The position numbers and the translations under genes are program-made. Source: DATMBL01 sp050735975 (GTDB taxonomy: Bacteria > Desulfobacterota > Binatia > UBA9968). Taken from it: 7,918 nucleotides of DNA. This document shows positions 1 through 5,752 of this stretch, piece by piece. Positions within the stretch are counted from its first letter, which is position 1. Every line of letters starts with the position of its first letter. Under the pieces are notes generated by a model, which was not told the origin of the DNA, ran no database searches, and saw only the letters and a list, made by a program, of their open reading frames with translations. Where the stretch lies: the NCBI GenBank assembly GCA_050735975.1, contig JBOHVS010000113.1, positions 1-7,918 on the forward strand, read 5' to 3'.

Positions 1-2
1 TC

Positions 3-671
3 GGGCGGGCGGCCAAGAAACTCAAGTGCAGGATCGAAGATCTGACTCTGAGAGACGGACAGATCCACGCCGGGGAAGGTCCAGGGATCTCTTTTGAGCA
101 GATCCTGATGCAATGGTTTGGATCTAGGGGTGGGGAAATCGTCGGAAGGGGGCTCTATCAGGATAAAAAGAGCAAGAAGGCCGTCCTGGGATTTCCCACT
201 ATTTTCTGGGAGGTGAGCTGGGGGGCAGCGGAGATCGAGCTCGATCCCGAAACAGGCGTGATTAAAATTTTGAAGTATGTTTCCGCCAGCGATGCGGGAA
301 AGGTCATCCATCCCATCCAGTGTTCCGGACAGGATGAGGGCGGGGTCATAACAGCCATCGGCCACACGCTCTTCGAGGAGATGGTATATGAGGATGGCGC
401 GCTGGTGAACCCCAACCTGATCGACTATCGCCTGCCCTGTTTTAACGACCTGCCGAAAACCTTTCACTCGATCCTGATCGAAAACCAGAACGGACCGGGT
501 CCCTATGGAGCCAAGGGGATCAGCGAAGGCGGCCTTCTTCCCGTGGCGCCGGCTATCGCCAACGCCCTCTATCGAGCCTCGGGCGCGAGAATCTGTGACC
601 TTCCTCTAACGCCTGAGAAGGTCTCGCGCGCCCTTAAGGAAAAGAAGGCGGAAGGCGGTAGAAATCAATAA
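3..671 (+). CDS. Xanthine dehydrogenase/CoxL-family molybdopterin-binding subunit, C-terminal part (5' truncated by window edge)
   Basis: This is the C-terminal 222 codons of a molybdenum hydroxylase large subunit. The frame is open from base 3 with no upstream stop, so the true start lies outside the window; the Met at 108 is internal. Family members are usually about 750-800 residues, so less than a third is seen. Diagnostic segments are the pterin-contacting GQDEGG stretch (about 327-344), the EEMVYEDGALVNPNLIDYRLP block (codons from about 378), and GAKGISEGG. In the last, the Glu at 525-527 sits where the catalytic base of xanthine oxidase-type enzymes lies (usual motif GxGE). Known family role: hydroxylation of a heteroaromatic, aldehyde or acyl-CoA carbon using water, with electrons passing to FeS and FAD partners, which are not in view. 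The substrate cannot be read from this fragment. It lies upstream of, and on the same strand as, the binding-protein and UbiD genes. Confidence 0.93.
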   Translation, partial: GRAAKKLKCRIEDLTLRDGQIHAGEGPGISFEQILMQWFGSRGGEIVGRGLYQDKKSKKAVLGFPTIFWEVSWGAAEIELDPETGVIKILKYVSASDAGKVIHPIQCSGQDEGGVITAIGHTLFEEMVYEDGALVNPNLIDYRLPCFNDLPKTFHSILIENQNGPGPYGAKGISEGGLLPVAPAIANALYRASGARICDLPLTPEKVSRALKEKKAEGGRNQ

Positions 672-738
672 AAAAGATGGTCTAGACAGCAAGTGGTACT
701 CTCGGGTATCGGTATGGTAGATCCTAATGGATGCCAGC

Positions 739-844
739 CAGCTTTGCATCATTGCTAGACCTGGATGACCCCAACCCCAAACGCGCCTCTTATGGTGGGC
801 GGGGTGTAGCCAGAGAAGCCGCCAGGTCGATGCAATGATGGCTG
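739..844. repeat. Long imperfect inverted repeat / potential structured RNA in intergenic gap
   Basis: Within the 292-base gap after the molybdenum hydroxylase gene, two arms pair over about 20 bp. CAGC (739-742) pairs with GCTG (841-844), CATCATTGC (747-755) with GCAATGATG (832-840), and GACCTGG (758-764) with CCAGGTC (822-828). Small interruptions are a 4-base bulge and a 2/3-base internal loop. The 57-base apical part contains a second C-rich/G-rich pairing, ACCCC (768-772) with GGGGT (801-805), extended by CCC (775-777) with GGG (797-799). No T-run follows on either strand, so it is not a normal intrinsic terminator. It could be a palindromic mobile unit (REP/MITE-like), an mRNA leader of the gene starting at 964, or a processed RNA. 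I recognise no named family. The rest of the gap (672-738, 845-952) shows no gene. Confidence 0.6.
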
Positions 845-952
845 ACAAGGGAAACAGGACAAGAAGCACGACCACGAATGGGCTATGAAGAGGAGCCGCC
901 GAAGACGATGGACCGTCAAAAAAATACTCTGGAATCCAACACACCATATTCT

Positions 953-959
953 AAGGAGG
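953..959 (+). promoter_or_regulatory. Strong Shine-Dalgarno site for the NMT1-like gene
   Basis: AAGGAGG lies four bases before the ATG at 964. A second in-frame ATG at 970 would have a ten-base spacing, so translation may start at either; the two differ by only two residues. Confidence 0.8.
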
Positions 960-963
960 ACCA

Positions 964-1875
964 ATGGCAATGGCTAAACAAAAATTTTTGGTCGAAAGCG
1001 CCGAAGCAGTGCTGGGCCTGCACTGGTTCGTGGCGAAAGGCGATGGGCTCTTCGCGCAGGAGAACCTAGATGTCGAGATACTGCTGCCTGGAGTTCGTGC
1101 GACGGCATTCACGATGAACGATGCACGTGCGCACGACCACCACCTAGTAAGCTCCACGAATTACCAATTTCTCTTCGAACAAAACAGAGTAGATATAGTT
1201 CGGGCGTGTGAATGGGGGCAAATCCGGCGGGCCTACGATAGCAAACGGGGTTGCCCGATCGTGAGCAAACGTGCTGCCGTGGTTTGTCAGGGTATCTACG
1301 TGCGGCCGGACTCACCTGTCAACGCTCCCGTGGAGCTGGCCGACAAGACAGTGGGTGTGCAATTTCATCAGGGTTCCCATTATGCGACTCTCATGATGCT
1401 GGAAGGATTCCAAACGCGGGATGAGATGAAGGTTGTTCATGCCGGCACAGTCCGAGAACGCTACGAAGCACTGATGAGTGGCAAAGTAGACGCCGCAACC
1501 CTCATGGAGCCCTGGATCACGCTGGCGGAAAAAAATGGATGTAAGAAGCTCCTAGAGACCCATTACTTGGGAGTCGAGAACGCCTCCTCCAACGTGGAGC
1601 CGGAGACGTATCGAGCCCTAAACCAGGCCATAACGAAGGCAGTTCGGTTCATTAATGCAGACAAGAAAAAATATGTCCATTATTTGATAGAGGAGATGCC
1701 GCCGGAGTACGCCAAACAATTAACCCCGGATGACTTCTACTTGCCGCGGCTGCGGTATGTGGACCCGGAACCATATTCGCAGGAGGAATTCGAGAAAGCA
1801 TACAAGTGGATGCTAACCTGGGACCTGGTTGGTCGGGAAGCCTCTTATGAAAAGCTAGTGTGCAATCTGGCCTGA
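964..1875 (+). CDS. NMT1/SsuA-like substrate-binding domain protein, no signal peptide
   Basis: A 303-residue protein with a type 2 periplasmic-binding fold of the NMT1/SsuA/TauA group. Recognisable family blocks are GLHWFVAKGDGLFAQENLDVEI (residues 18-39; usual form: access to a short ligand, then GlyPhe and 'eeGLdVe'), the hinge-and-DLxGK-like segment PVNAPVELADKTVGVQ (118-133) and GKVDAATLMEPW (173-184). Unusually, it begins directly with the mature domain (MAMAKQKFLVESAE). There is no Lys/Arg-hydrophobic-AXA signal, lipobox or transmembrane segment, so as written it should stay in the cytosol. Cysteines lie at 82, 97, 108, 193 and 300. No ABC permease or ATPase gene is nearby. The known family binds small ligands such as sulfonates, pyrimidine precursors or aromatic acids. 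Here the hydroxylase and decarboxylase neighbours suggest an aromatic or heteroaromatic acid (inference). It could instead be a sensor, a carrier or a Thi5-like enzyme; the Cys-rich CCCFC motif of Thi5 is absent. Confidence 0.85.
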   Translation: MAMAKQKFLVESAEAVLGLHWFVAKGDGLFAQENLDVEILLPGVRATAFTMNDARAHDHHLVSSTNYQFLFEQNRVDIVRACEWGQIRRAYDSKRGCPIVSKRAAVVCQGIYVRPDSPVNAPVELADKTVGVQFHQGSHYATLMMLEGFQTRDEMKVVHAGTVRERYEALMSGKVDAATLMEPWITLAEKNGCKKLLETHYLGVENASSNVEPETYRALNQAITKAVRFINADKKKYVHYLIEEMPPEYAKQLTPDDFYLPRLRYVDPEPYSQEEFEKAYKWMLTWDLVGREASYEKLVCNLA

Positions 1876-1964
1876 TGTAAAGAGACAAATGCCCTGACCT
1901 TATTGCCTTGACCGAAGAGACCGGTTTACAGGCACTGCAGTCGATACCTTCGTCAATTGAGTGA

Positions 1965-1970
1965 GGGGAG
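1965..1970 (+). promoter_or_regulatory. Shine-Dalgarno site in front of the broken reading frame
   Basis: GGGGAG stands six bases before an ATG at 1977, which is ideal spacing. The frame it opens runs only 32 codons, to a TGA at 2073-2075. This argues that a real gene once began here and was then damaged. Confidence 0.45.
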
Positions 1971-1976
1971 CAGTAG

Positions 1977-2133
1977 ATGAATAATAAAACGAGTTTCCTT
2001 CCACGTCTTATGGTTCAAGGAAGCAGTCCGCCATATCGATGCCGACAAGAAGAGATATGTCCATCACTTGATTGAGGAAATGTCGCCGAAATATGAGCAA
2101 CGCATAGGTCGATTACGCGCCCATTATGAGTAA
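1977..2133 (+). pseudogene. Remnant of a second NMT1-like binding-protein gene
   Basis: A ribosome binding site and ATG (1977) begin a frame that dies at 2073-2075. In the +1 frame, 2023-2097 encodes AVRHIDADKKRYVHHLIEEM and a few more residues, matching residues 226-250 of the intact neighbour (AVRFINADKKKYVHYLIEEM...) at 18 of 25 positions. At DNA level I count about 55 of 75 identical bases, so this is an old paralogue and not a recent tandem copy. The homologous frame has a stop at 1978-1980, carries no start of its own, and ends at TAA 2131-2133 after a tail (YEQRIGRLRAHYE) that no longer matches well. The simplest reading is a paralogous gene that lost about 220 internal codons and its frame, leaving the head and the C-terminal helix region. 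A functional short peptide is unlikely. The rest of the 288-base gap (1876-1964, 2134-2163) shows nothing else I can support. Confidence 0.7.
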
Positions 2134-2152
2134 GTGATGTAGCGAGGCAAAC

Positions 2153-2158
2153 AGGAGA
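2153..2158 (+). promoter_or_regulatory. Shine-Dalgarno site for the UbiD-family gene
   Basis: AGGAGA stands five bases before ATG 2164. It supports that start over the internal Met at codon 23, from which the conserved domain would begin. Confidence 0.7.
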
Positions 2159-2163
2159 GATCC

Positions 2164-3864
2164 ATGGCCAAAAGTCAGAATAAGATTTCAACTGCGAAAA
2201 GTGCTAGTCCAAAGGCCATCCCACCCCGAATGTACCCTGACCTGCACGAGCACCTGGAGCATTTGGAGCGGGAGGGGTTGCTGGTTCGAGTAACGCAGCC
2301 CGTGGATAAAGACCAGGAAATGCATCCACTGGTGCGCTGGCAGTTCCGTGGAGGCATAAAGGAAAAGGACCGCAAGGCCTTCCTCTTCGAAAAGCCCGTT
2401 GATGCGCGGGGCAAGCAGTACGATATCCCAGTCGCAATAGGAGTTCTTGCGGCGAACCGCAAGATCTATGGCATCGGGCTGGGTAGCGAGCCCTCAAAGG
2501 TTAACGCCCTTTGGAACGAGGCAAAGGCGCGCCCGATACCTCCCGTGGAGATAGCCTCTGAAGGAGCACCTGTGCATGAGGTGACCTTTAAGGAAAAAGA
2601 CCTCAAAATTCCAGGGCAGGGATTGGACGGACTCCCCGTGCCGATCTCTACCCCAGGCTGGGACAACGCCCCTTACGTGAGCGCGGCGCACTTTATTTCT
2701 AGAGACCCCGATAGTGGCATCCAAAATATCGGCACCTATCGGGCGATGATCAAGGCCACGGATCGAGTGGGTTGCAATCCCTCACTAGAACTGGGGCAGG
2801 GTATCTATATCCACTGGGAGAAGCACCGGGCAAAAGGTGAAAAGATGCCTGCGGCGCTCTGCATTGGCGGTGTGCCGGCTATCTCCTACGTTGCTGCCCA
2901 GAAGCTCCCCTACGATGTGGATGAGCTGGCTGTTGCTGGGGGTCTTGTCAAGGCGCCCATCCGTGTAGTCAGGGCTAAAACAGTGCCGCTGCTAGTTCCA
3001 GCGGATGCGGAAATCATTGTGGAGGGCTTCATCTCAACCGAGTGGCTCGAGCCTGAAGCGCCCTTCGGCGAGTCGCACGGTCATGTCAACCCCAAGGAGT
3101 ACAACCTTTTTATGGATGTCACCTGCATTACGCGACGGAGAAAGGCTATCCTTTGCTCCATTATTAGTCAGGTAACCCCCTCGGAATCGAGCGTCATCAA
3201 GAAAATGGCCTATGAACCTCTTTATCTGGATCATCTACGCAACGGAATCGGCCTGAAGAGCGTTGTGCGTGTGGTCTTCCATGAACCGCTCACCGCCCTG
3301 CAAAAGCTGACCATTGTTCAGATGCGCCGGCCGAGCCGAGCCGATGTCTGGCGGGCTTTGATGGGCGCCGTCGCCTTTCGTCCATCCATGTCAAAGATCG
3401 TTATTGCCGTTGACGAAGATATCGACCCGGAAAACCCAGACGCTGTCTTTTGGGCTCTGGCGTACAGGTCCCGTCCTCATGAGGATGTCCAGATCCTGCG
3501 AGGCACAGATGTGGGACACGCCCCACGCCATGACACGCGAGGCTCGGCTGATGACTCCTGCTTGCTCTGGGATGCTACTCTCAAAATGAAACTCCCGCCG
3601 ATCTCTCTACCAAAGAAGGAGTATATGGACCGTGCCCGTCAGCTCTGGGAAAGACTCGGCCTTCCCAAGCTGGAACCGGAGTCTCCTTGGCACGGATATT
3701 CGCTCGGCGACTGGAATTCAGAGCTGGACGAGGAGGCAGCGCTTGCCGTGGCAGGCGATTACTGGAAAACAGGGGAAAAGCTTGCTGTCCAACGGCGGTC
3801 TGCCCAGGAAATTCCTCTTAACACCTCCTACTATCACGAGAAGAAGGACGAGGAAAAGACTTAG
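2164..3864 (+). CDS. UbiD-family (prenylated-FMN-dependent) decarboxylase
   Basis: A 566-residue member of the UbiD/Fdc family, which reversibly decarboxylates aromatic, heteroaromatic or alpha,beta-unsaturated acids in the cytosol using prenylated FMN made by UbiX. Visible features: a Lys/Ser-rich 22-residue N-terminal extension; NIGTYR (N188, R193), matching Asn168/Arg173 of Aspergillus Fdc1; E254 in VDELAVAGG, matching the metal-binding Glu233; and EAPFGE with E298 and E303, matching Glu277/Glu282. The spacings agree (44 and 5 residues), so the catalytic Arg-Glu-Glu set is present. The later VDEDID (416-421) and WALAYRSRP blocks are typical. The C-terminal PWHGYSLGDW (508-517) marks a longer clade than the roughly 490-residue E. 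coli UbiD. By my alignment, G213 occupies the place of the metal-ligand His191 of Fdc1. The substrate is unknown. XDH-type and UbiD enzymes also co-occur in furan (hmf) pathways, but that is only an analogy. No ubiX is in view. Confidence 0.93.
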   Translation: MAKSQNKISTAKSASPKAIPPRMYPDLHEHLEHLEREGLLVRVTQPVDKDQEMHPLVRWQFRGGIKEKDRKAFLFEKPVDARGKQYDIPVAIGVLAANRKIYGIGLGSEPSKVNALWNEAKARPIPPVEIASEGAPVHEVTFKEKDLKIPGQGLDGLPVPISTPGWDNAPYVSAAHFISRDPDSGIQNIGTYRAMIKATDRVGCNPSLELGQGIYIHWEKHRAKGEKMPAALCIGGVPAISYVAAQKLPYDVDELAVAGGLVKAPIRVVRAKTVPLLVPADAEIIVEGFISTEWLEPEAPFGESHGHVNPKEYNLFMDVTCITRRRKAILCSIISQVTPSESSVIKKMAYEPLYLDHLRNGIGLKSVVRVVFHEPLTALQKLTIVQMRRPSRADVWRALMGAVAFRPSMSKIVIAVDEDIDPENPDAVFWALAYRSRPHEDVQILRGTDVGHAPRHDTRGSADDSCLLWDATLKMKLPPISLPKKEYMDRARQLWERLGLPKLEPESPWHGYSLGDWNSELDEEAALAVAGDYWKTGEKLAVQRRSAQEIPLNTSYYHEKKDEEKT

Positions 3865-3906
3865 TGTCGTCTCTGTTCTGAGGCCATGTCCAGATGAGTT
3901 GCTGTC

Positions 3907-3923
3907 GTCATCCATAGGATGAC
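3907..3923. other. Small perfect hairpin between convergent genes
   Basis: GTCATCC and GGATGAC form a 7-bp stem around an ATA loop, 43 bases after the UbiD stop codon. It has no T-run on either side, so it is at best a weak or non-classical transcription end or mRNA-stabilising hairpin. The rest of the 175-base gap up to the CBS gene shows no gene. Confidence 0.3.
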
Positions 3924-4039
3924 TCTCAGATGATGAGGGAAGTCCCACGGCGGTGCGGCTTGACACCTCGTCGCGCAATCTGGCAAACCGATGGTCTACG
4001 TGCTGCGTTTCCAAACAGAGCAATGAGAAAACTGCGGGA

Positions 4040-4528
4040 TTACTTGTCGAGCGACTCGAGAAGCTTATAATAGGATTTCAAAAAATCCGTAGAAGTAACA
4101 ATTCCACAAACGACTCCGGAGTCGTCAACGACAGGCAAGGAATTGATCCGTTTCGATAGCATGTGAGCGATTGCGTCGTAAACGGGAGTTTCAGGGCTGA
4201 CGGTCAATGGCTCCCGGGTCATGATCTCGCCCACACTCTTGGTTTGCCAATTTGCCGTACGTGTCACAGCGCGCAGGATGTCCCGGTCGGAAACCACGCC
4301 GGAAATCCGGCCCGCCTCATTGACAACTACGAAGTGGTGAAAATGGCGGTTGGCGATCAGGCTGACCGCCTGATCAAAGCTATCACTCGGCTTTAGATTG
4401 GCCACGTGGCTGGTCATGACATCAGCAACGCGAATTCGCTTACCACCAGTCCTGTTCTTGTTGCGTGTCAAAGGACGGTGTGATCTCTTACGAATCGAAG
4501 TTTTCCCCATCTGCTCCTCACTCGGCAC
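4040..4528 (-). CDS. Protein with a tandem pair of CBS domains
   Basis: A 162-residue protein made almost only of two CBS domains. The first spans about residues 34-92 (VADVMTSHVANLKPSDSF ... ISGVVSDRDILRAV), the second about 98-152 (VGEIMTREPLTVSPETPV ... VCGIVTSTDFLKSY). Both carry the family pattern 'vxdiMt ... l ... GivtxxDil'. Such pairs form a Bateman module that usually binds adenine nucleotides or SAM and senses energy or redox state. Stand-alone versions are common and their partners are mostly unknown. A basic tail (about 10-32, rich in Lys/Arg) precedes the domains and could contact nucleic acid or phosphate (inference). The listed start is GTG (4526-4528). An ATG six codons in (4508-4510) is also possible and has a GAGGAG three bases ahead. 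It is convergent with the UbiD gene and divergent from the OCD-like gene, so a shared control region lies at 4529-4663. No link to the catabolic genes is shown beyond position. Confidence 0.9.
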   Translation of the reverse strand: MPSEEQMGKTSIRKRSHRPLTRNKNRTGGKRIRVADVMTSHVANLKPSDSFDQAVSLIANRHFHHFVVVNEAGRISGVVSDRDILRAVTRTANWQTKSVGEIMTREPLTVSPETPVYDAIAHMLSKRINSLPVVDDSGVVCGIVTSTDFLKSYYKLLESLDK

Positions 4529-4558
4529 GCCGACTTGCGGCTGTCCTGGCGCGCCGGC

Positions 4559-4592
4559 ATAAAATAAAACGGTTTTAAGAGCGCTATTTTAT
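4559..4592. promoter_or_regulatory. AT-rich inverted repeat in the divergent promoter region
   Basis: ATAAAATA (4559-4566) and TATTTTAT (4585-4592) form perfect 8-bp arms around an 18-base spacer. The spacer itself begins with a small AAAAC-G-GTTTT palindrome (4566-4576) and ends with AGCGCT. It sits between the divergent CBS and OCD-like genes, 31 bases outside the CBS start and 71 before the OCD-like start. It could be an operator or overlapping divergent promoter elements. No -35/-10 pair is clear enough to call. Confidence 0.4.
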
Positions 4593-4654
4593 CGTGGAAC
4601 GGAGTATACGTCCATGCTTTTGCATGATAACAAGTGTAAGGAGTTCGAATTATC

Positions 4655-4660
4655 GGAGGT
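4655..4660 (+). promoter_or_regulatory. Shine-Dalgarno site for the OCD-like gene
   Basis: GGAGGT ends three bases before ATG 4664. The spacing is short but resembles that of the gene at 964. Confidence 0.7.
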
Positions 4661-4663
4661 TAC

Positions 4664-5725
4664 ATGACGCTGGTTCTGAACAACGATGAAGTTCAAAAAG
4701 CTCTCAAAGTAGGAGACTGCTTGGATGCTATGGAAGACGCGTACAGGGAGCTTGCGGCGGGCCGGGCCGTCAATCGGCCGACTTGCCACTCCTATCTCCC
4801 GCACTCGCTTCCCCAATCGACTTATAGTTTCAAGTCAGTGGACGGCGGCGTTGGCAAATGGGGCGTCTTGGCCCTCCGTATCACCTCCGATATCGTGCAG
4901 GAAAAGCAGGTTAGTGGTTCCGTTCGGCTCGAAAAACTTCCCCTGGCCGGGAAAGGTCTCTTTGTCGGCTTGGTCCAACTGTTCAGCGTGGAAACCGGCG
5001 AATTGCTCGCGATCATGCCTGACGGTGTCATCCAGCAAACCCGTGTCGGCGCCACGAGCGCGCTTGGCATGAAAGTGATGGCGCGCCAGAATTCTGAGAC
5101 TCTTGGCCTTATCGGGACCGGAGGTCAGGCGAGAGCCCACTACCGATTCATGACCGCGGTGCTGCCGATAAAAAAAGTAAGAGTCTTCAGCCCCAACGCG
5201 GAGCACAGAATAGCGTTTGCCGGAGAGATGACGAAAGAGACCGGCGTACCGGGCGAACCGGTGAACAGCGCGGCAGAAGCAGTGAGAGACGCGGATGTTG
5301 TTTGCACGGCGACGAATTCTTCTCGCCCCGTTTTGCAGGCCGAATGGCTCGAGCCTGGTATGCACTATAACTCAATTCGAGAATTCGAGACCGATGTCAC
5401 CGCGTTGGACAAATGCGACATTGTCGCCATCCATACGCAATTTGGAGGAATCTATCACTATCAGCCTCCCGGGGTTGTCGAGGATATGCCCGGGGTACGA
5501 CGCGAAAACCCTCGAGATTGGAGTCGCTATCCAGAAATCTCGGATCTGATCGCCGGCAAGGCTCCAAGCCGCACCAGCGACCGACAGATCACTTTCTTTC
5601 TCAACAACGTCGGCACCGGGGTGCAATTCGCCGCGATGGGCTACTCCGCCTACAAGGCCGCGAAAGAAAAAGGGCTGGGAAAAGAAATACCGACAGATTG
5701 GTTTTTGCAGGATATCAAACCATAG
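4664..5725 (+). CDS. Ornithine cyclodeaminase/mu-crystallin family NAD(P)-binding protein
   Basis: A 353-residue cytosolic protein of the OCD/mu-crystallin superfamily, which includes ornithine cyclodeaminase, alanine dehydrogenase of the archaeal type, ketimine reductases and N-((carboxyethyl)amino)acid synthases. Signs: the substrate-domain signature QQTRVGATSALG (124-135; usual form RTaAxSalA), a Rossmann fold opening with IGTGGQARAH (150-159, GxGxxA), DADVVCTATNSSRPVL (209-224), and a return to the substrate domain at about 305-325 (QITFFLNNVGTGVQFAA; usual form 'itvfkSvGxaveD'). The region after the Rossmann core, HYNSIREFETDVTALD (234-249), lacks the usual GaDxPgKxEld pattern that supplies the catalytic Asp of true ornithine cyclodeaminase. 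Proline formation from ornithine is therefore doubtful; a ketimine/imino-acid reductase or dehydrogenase of unknown substrate is safer. Its stop lies 15 bases from the end of the convergent LysR gene. Confidence 0.88.
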   Translation: MTLVLNNDEVQKALKVGDCLDAMEDAYRELAAGRAVNRPTCHSYLPHSLPQSTYSFKSVDGGVGKWGVLALRITSDIVQEKQVSGSVRLEKLPLAGKGLFVGLVQLFSVETGELLAIMPDGVIQQTRVGATSALGMKVMARQNSETLGLIGTGGQARAHYRFMTAVLPIKKVRVFSPNAEHRIAFAGEMTKETGVPGEPVNSAAEAVRDADVVCTATNSSRPVLQAEWLEPGMHYNSIREFETDVTALDKCDIVAIHTQFGGIYHYQPPGVVEDMPGVRRENPRDWSRYPEISDLIAGKAPSRTSDRQITFFLNNVGTGVQFAAMGYSAYKAAKEKGLGKEIPTDWFLQDIKP

Positions 5726-5729
5726 CCCA

Positions 5730-5752
5730 AGCAGAGCAAATTAAGATCTGCT
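5730..5752. other. Hairpin overlapping the convergent gene ends
   Basis: AGCAGA (5730-5735) pairs with TCTGCT (5747-5752) around an 11-base loop that covers the LysR stop codon. No T-run follows in either direction, so a bidirectional terminator is only a possibility. Confidence 0.25.

Noticed and set aside
735..850. Integron attC site
   Set aside because: The palindrome lacks the paired RYYYAAC/GTTRRRY core sites at its ends and there is no integrase nearby.
800..853. Resemblance to a TPP (thiamine) riboswitch upstream of an NMT1/THI5-like gene: GGGGTG, a GAGA, an AATG and AGGGAA in order
   Set aside because: The essential CUGAGA is CAGAGA here, the UAAUGCCAGCG core does not align, and the expected P1 closing stem is not seen. 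The palindrome at 739-844 uses the same bases. Only a covariance-model scan against the TPP model could revive this.
1881..1961. Short protein-like frame (CPDLIALTEETGLQALQS) just after the NMT1-like gene
   Set aside because: It has a stop directly upstream, no start codon and only 26 codons, and I see no match to the neighbouring proteins.
4835..5365. 176-codon minus-strand frame inside the OCD-like gene
   Set aside because: It is an antisense shadow of a clearly conserved gene; its His/Arg-rich translation has no recognisable domain or ribosome binding site.
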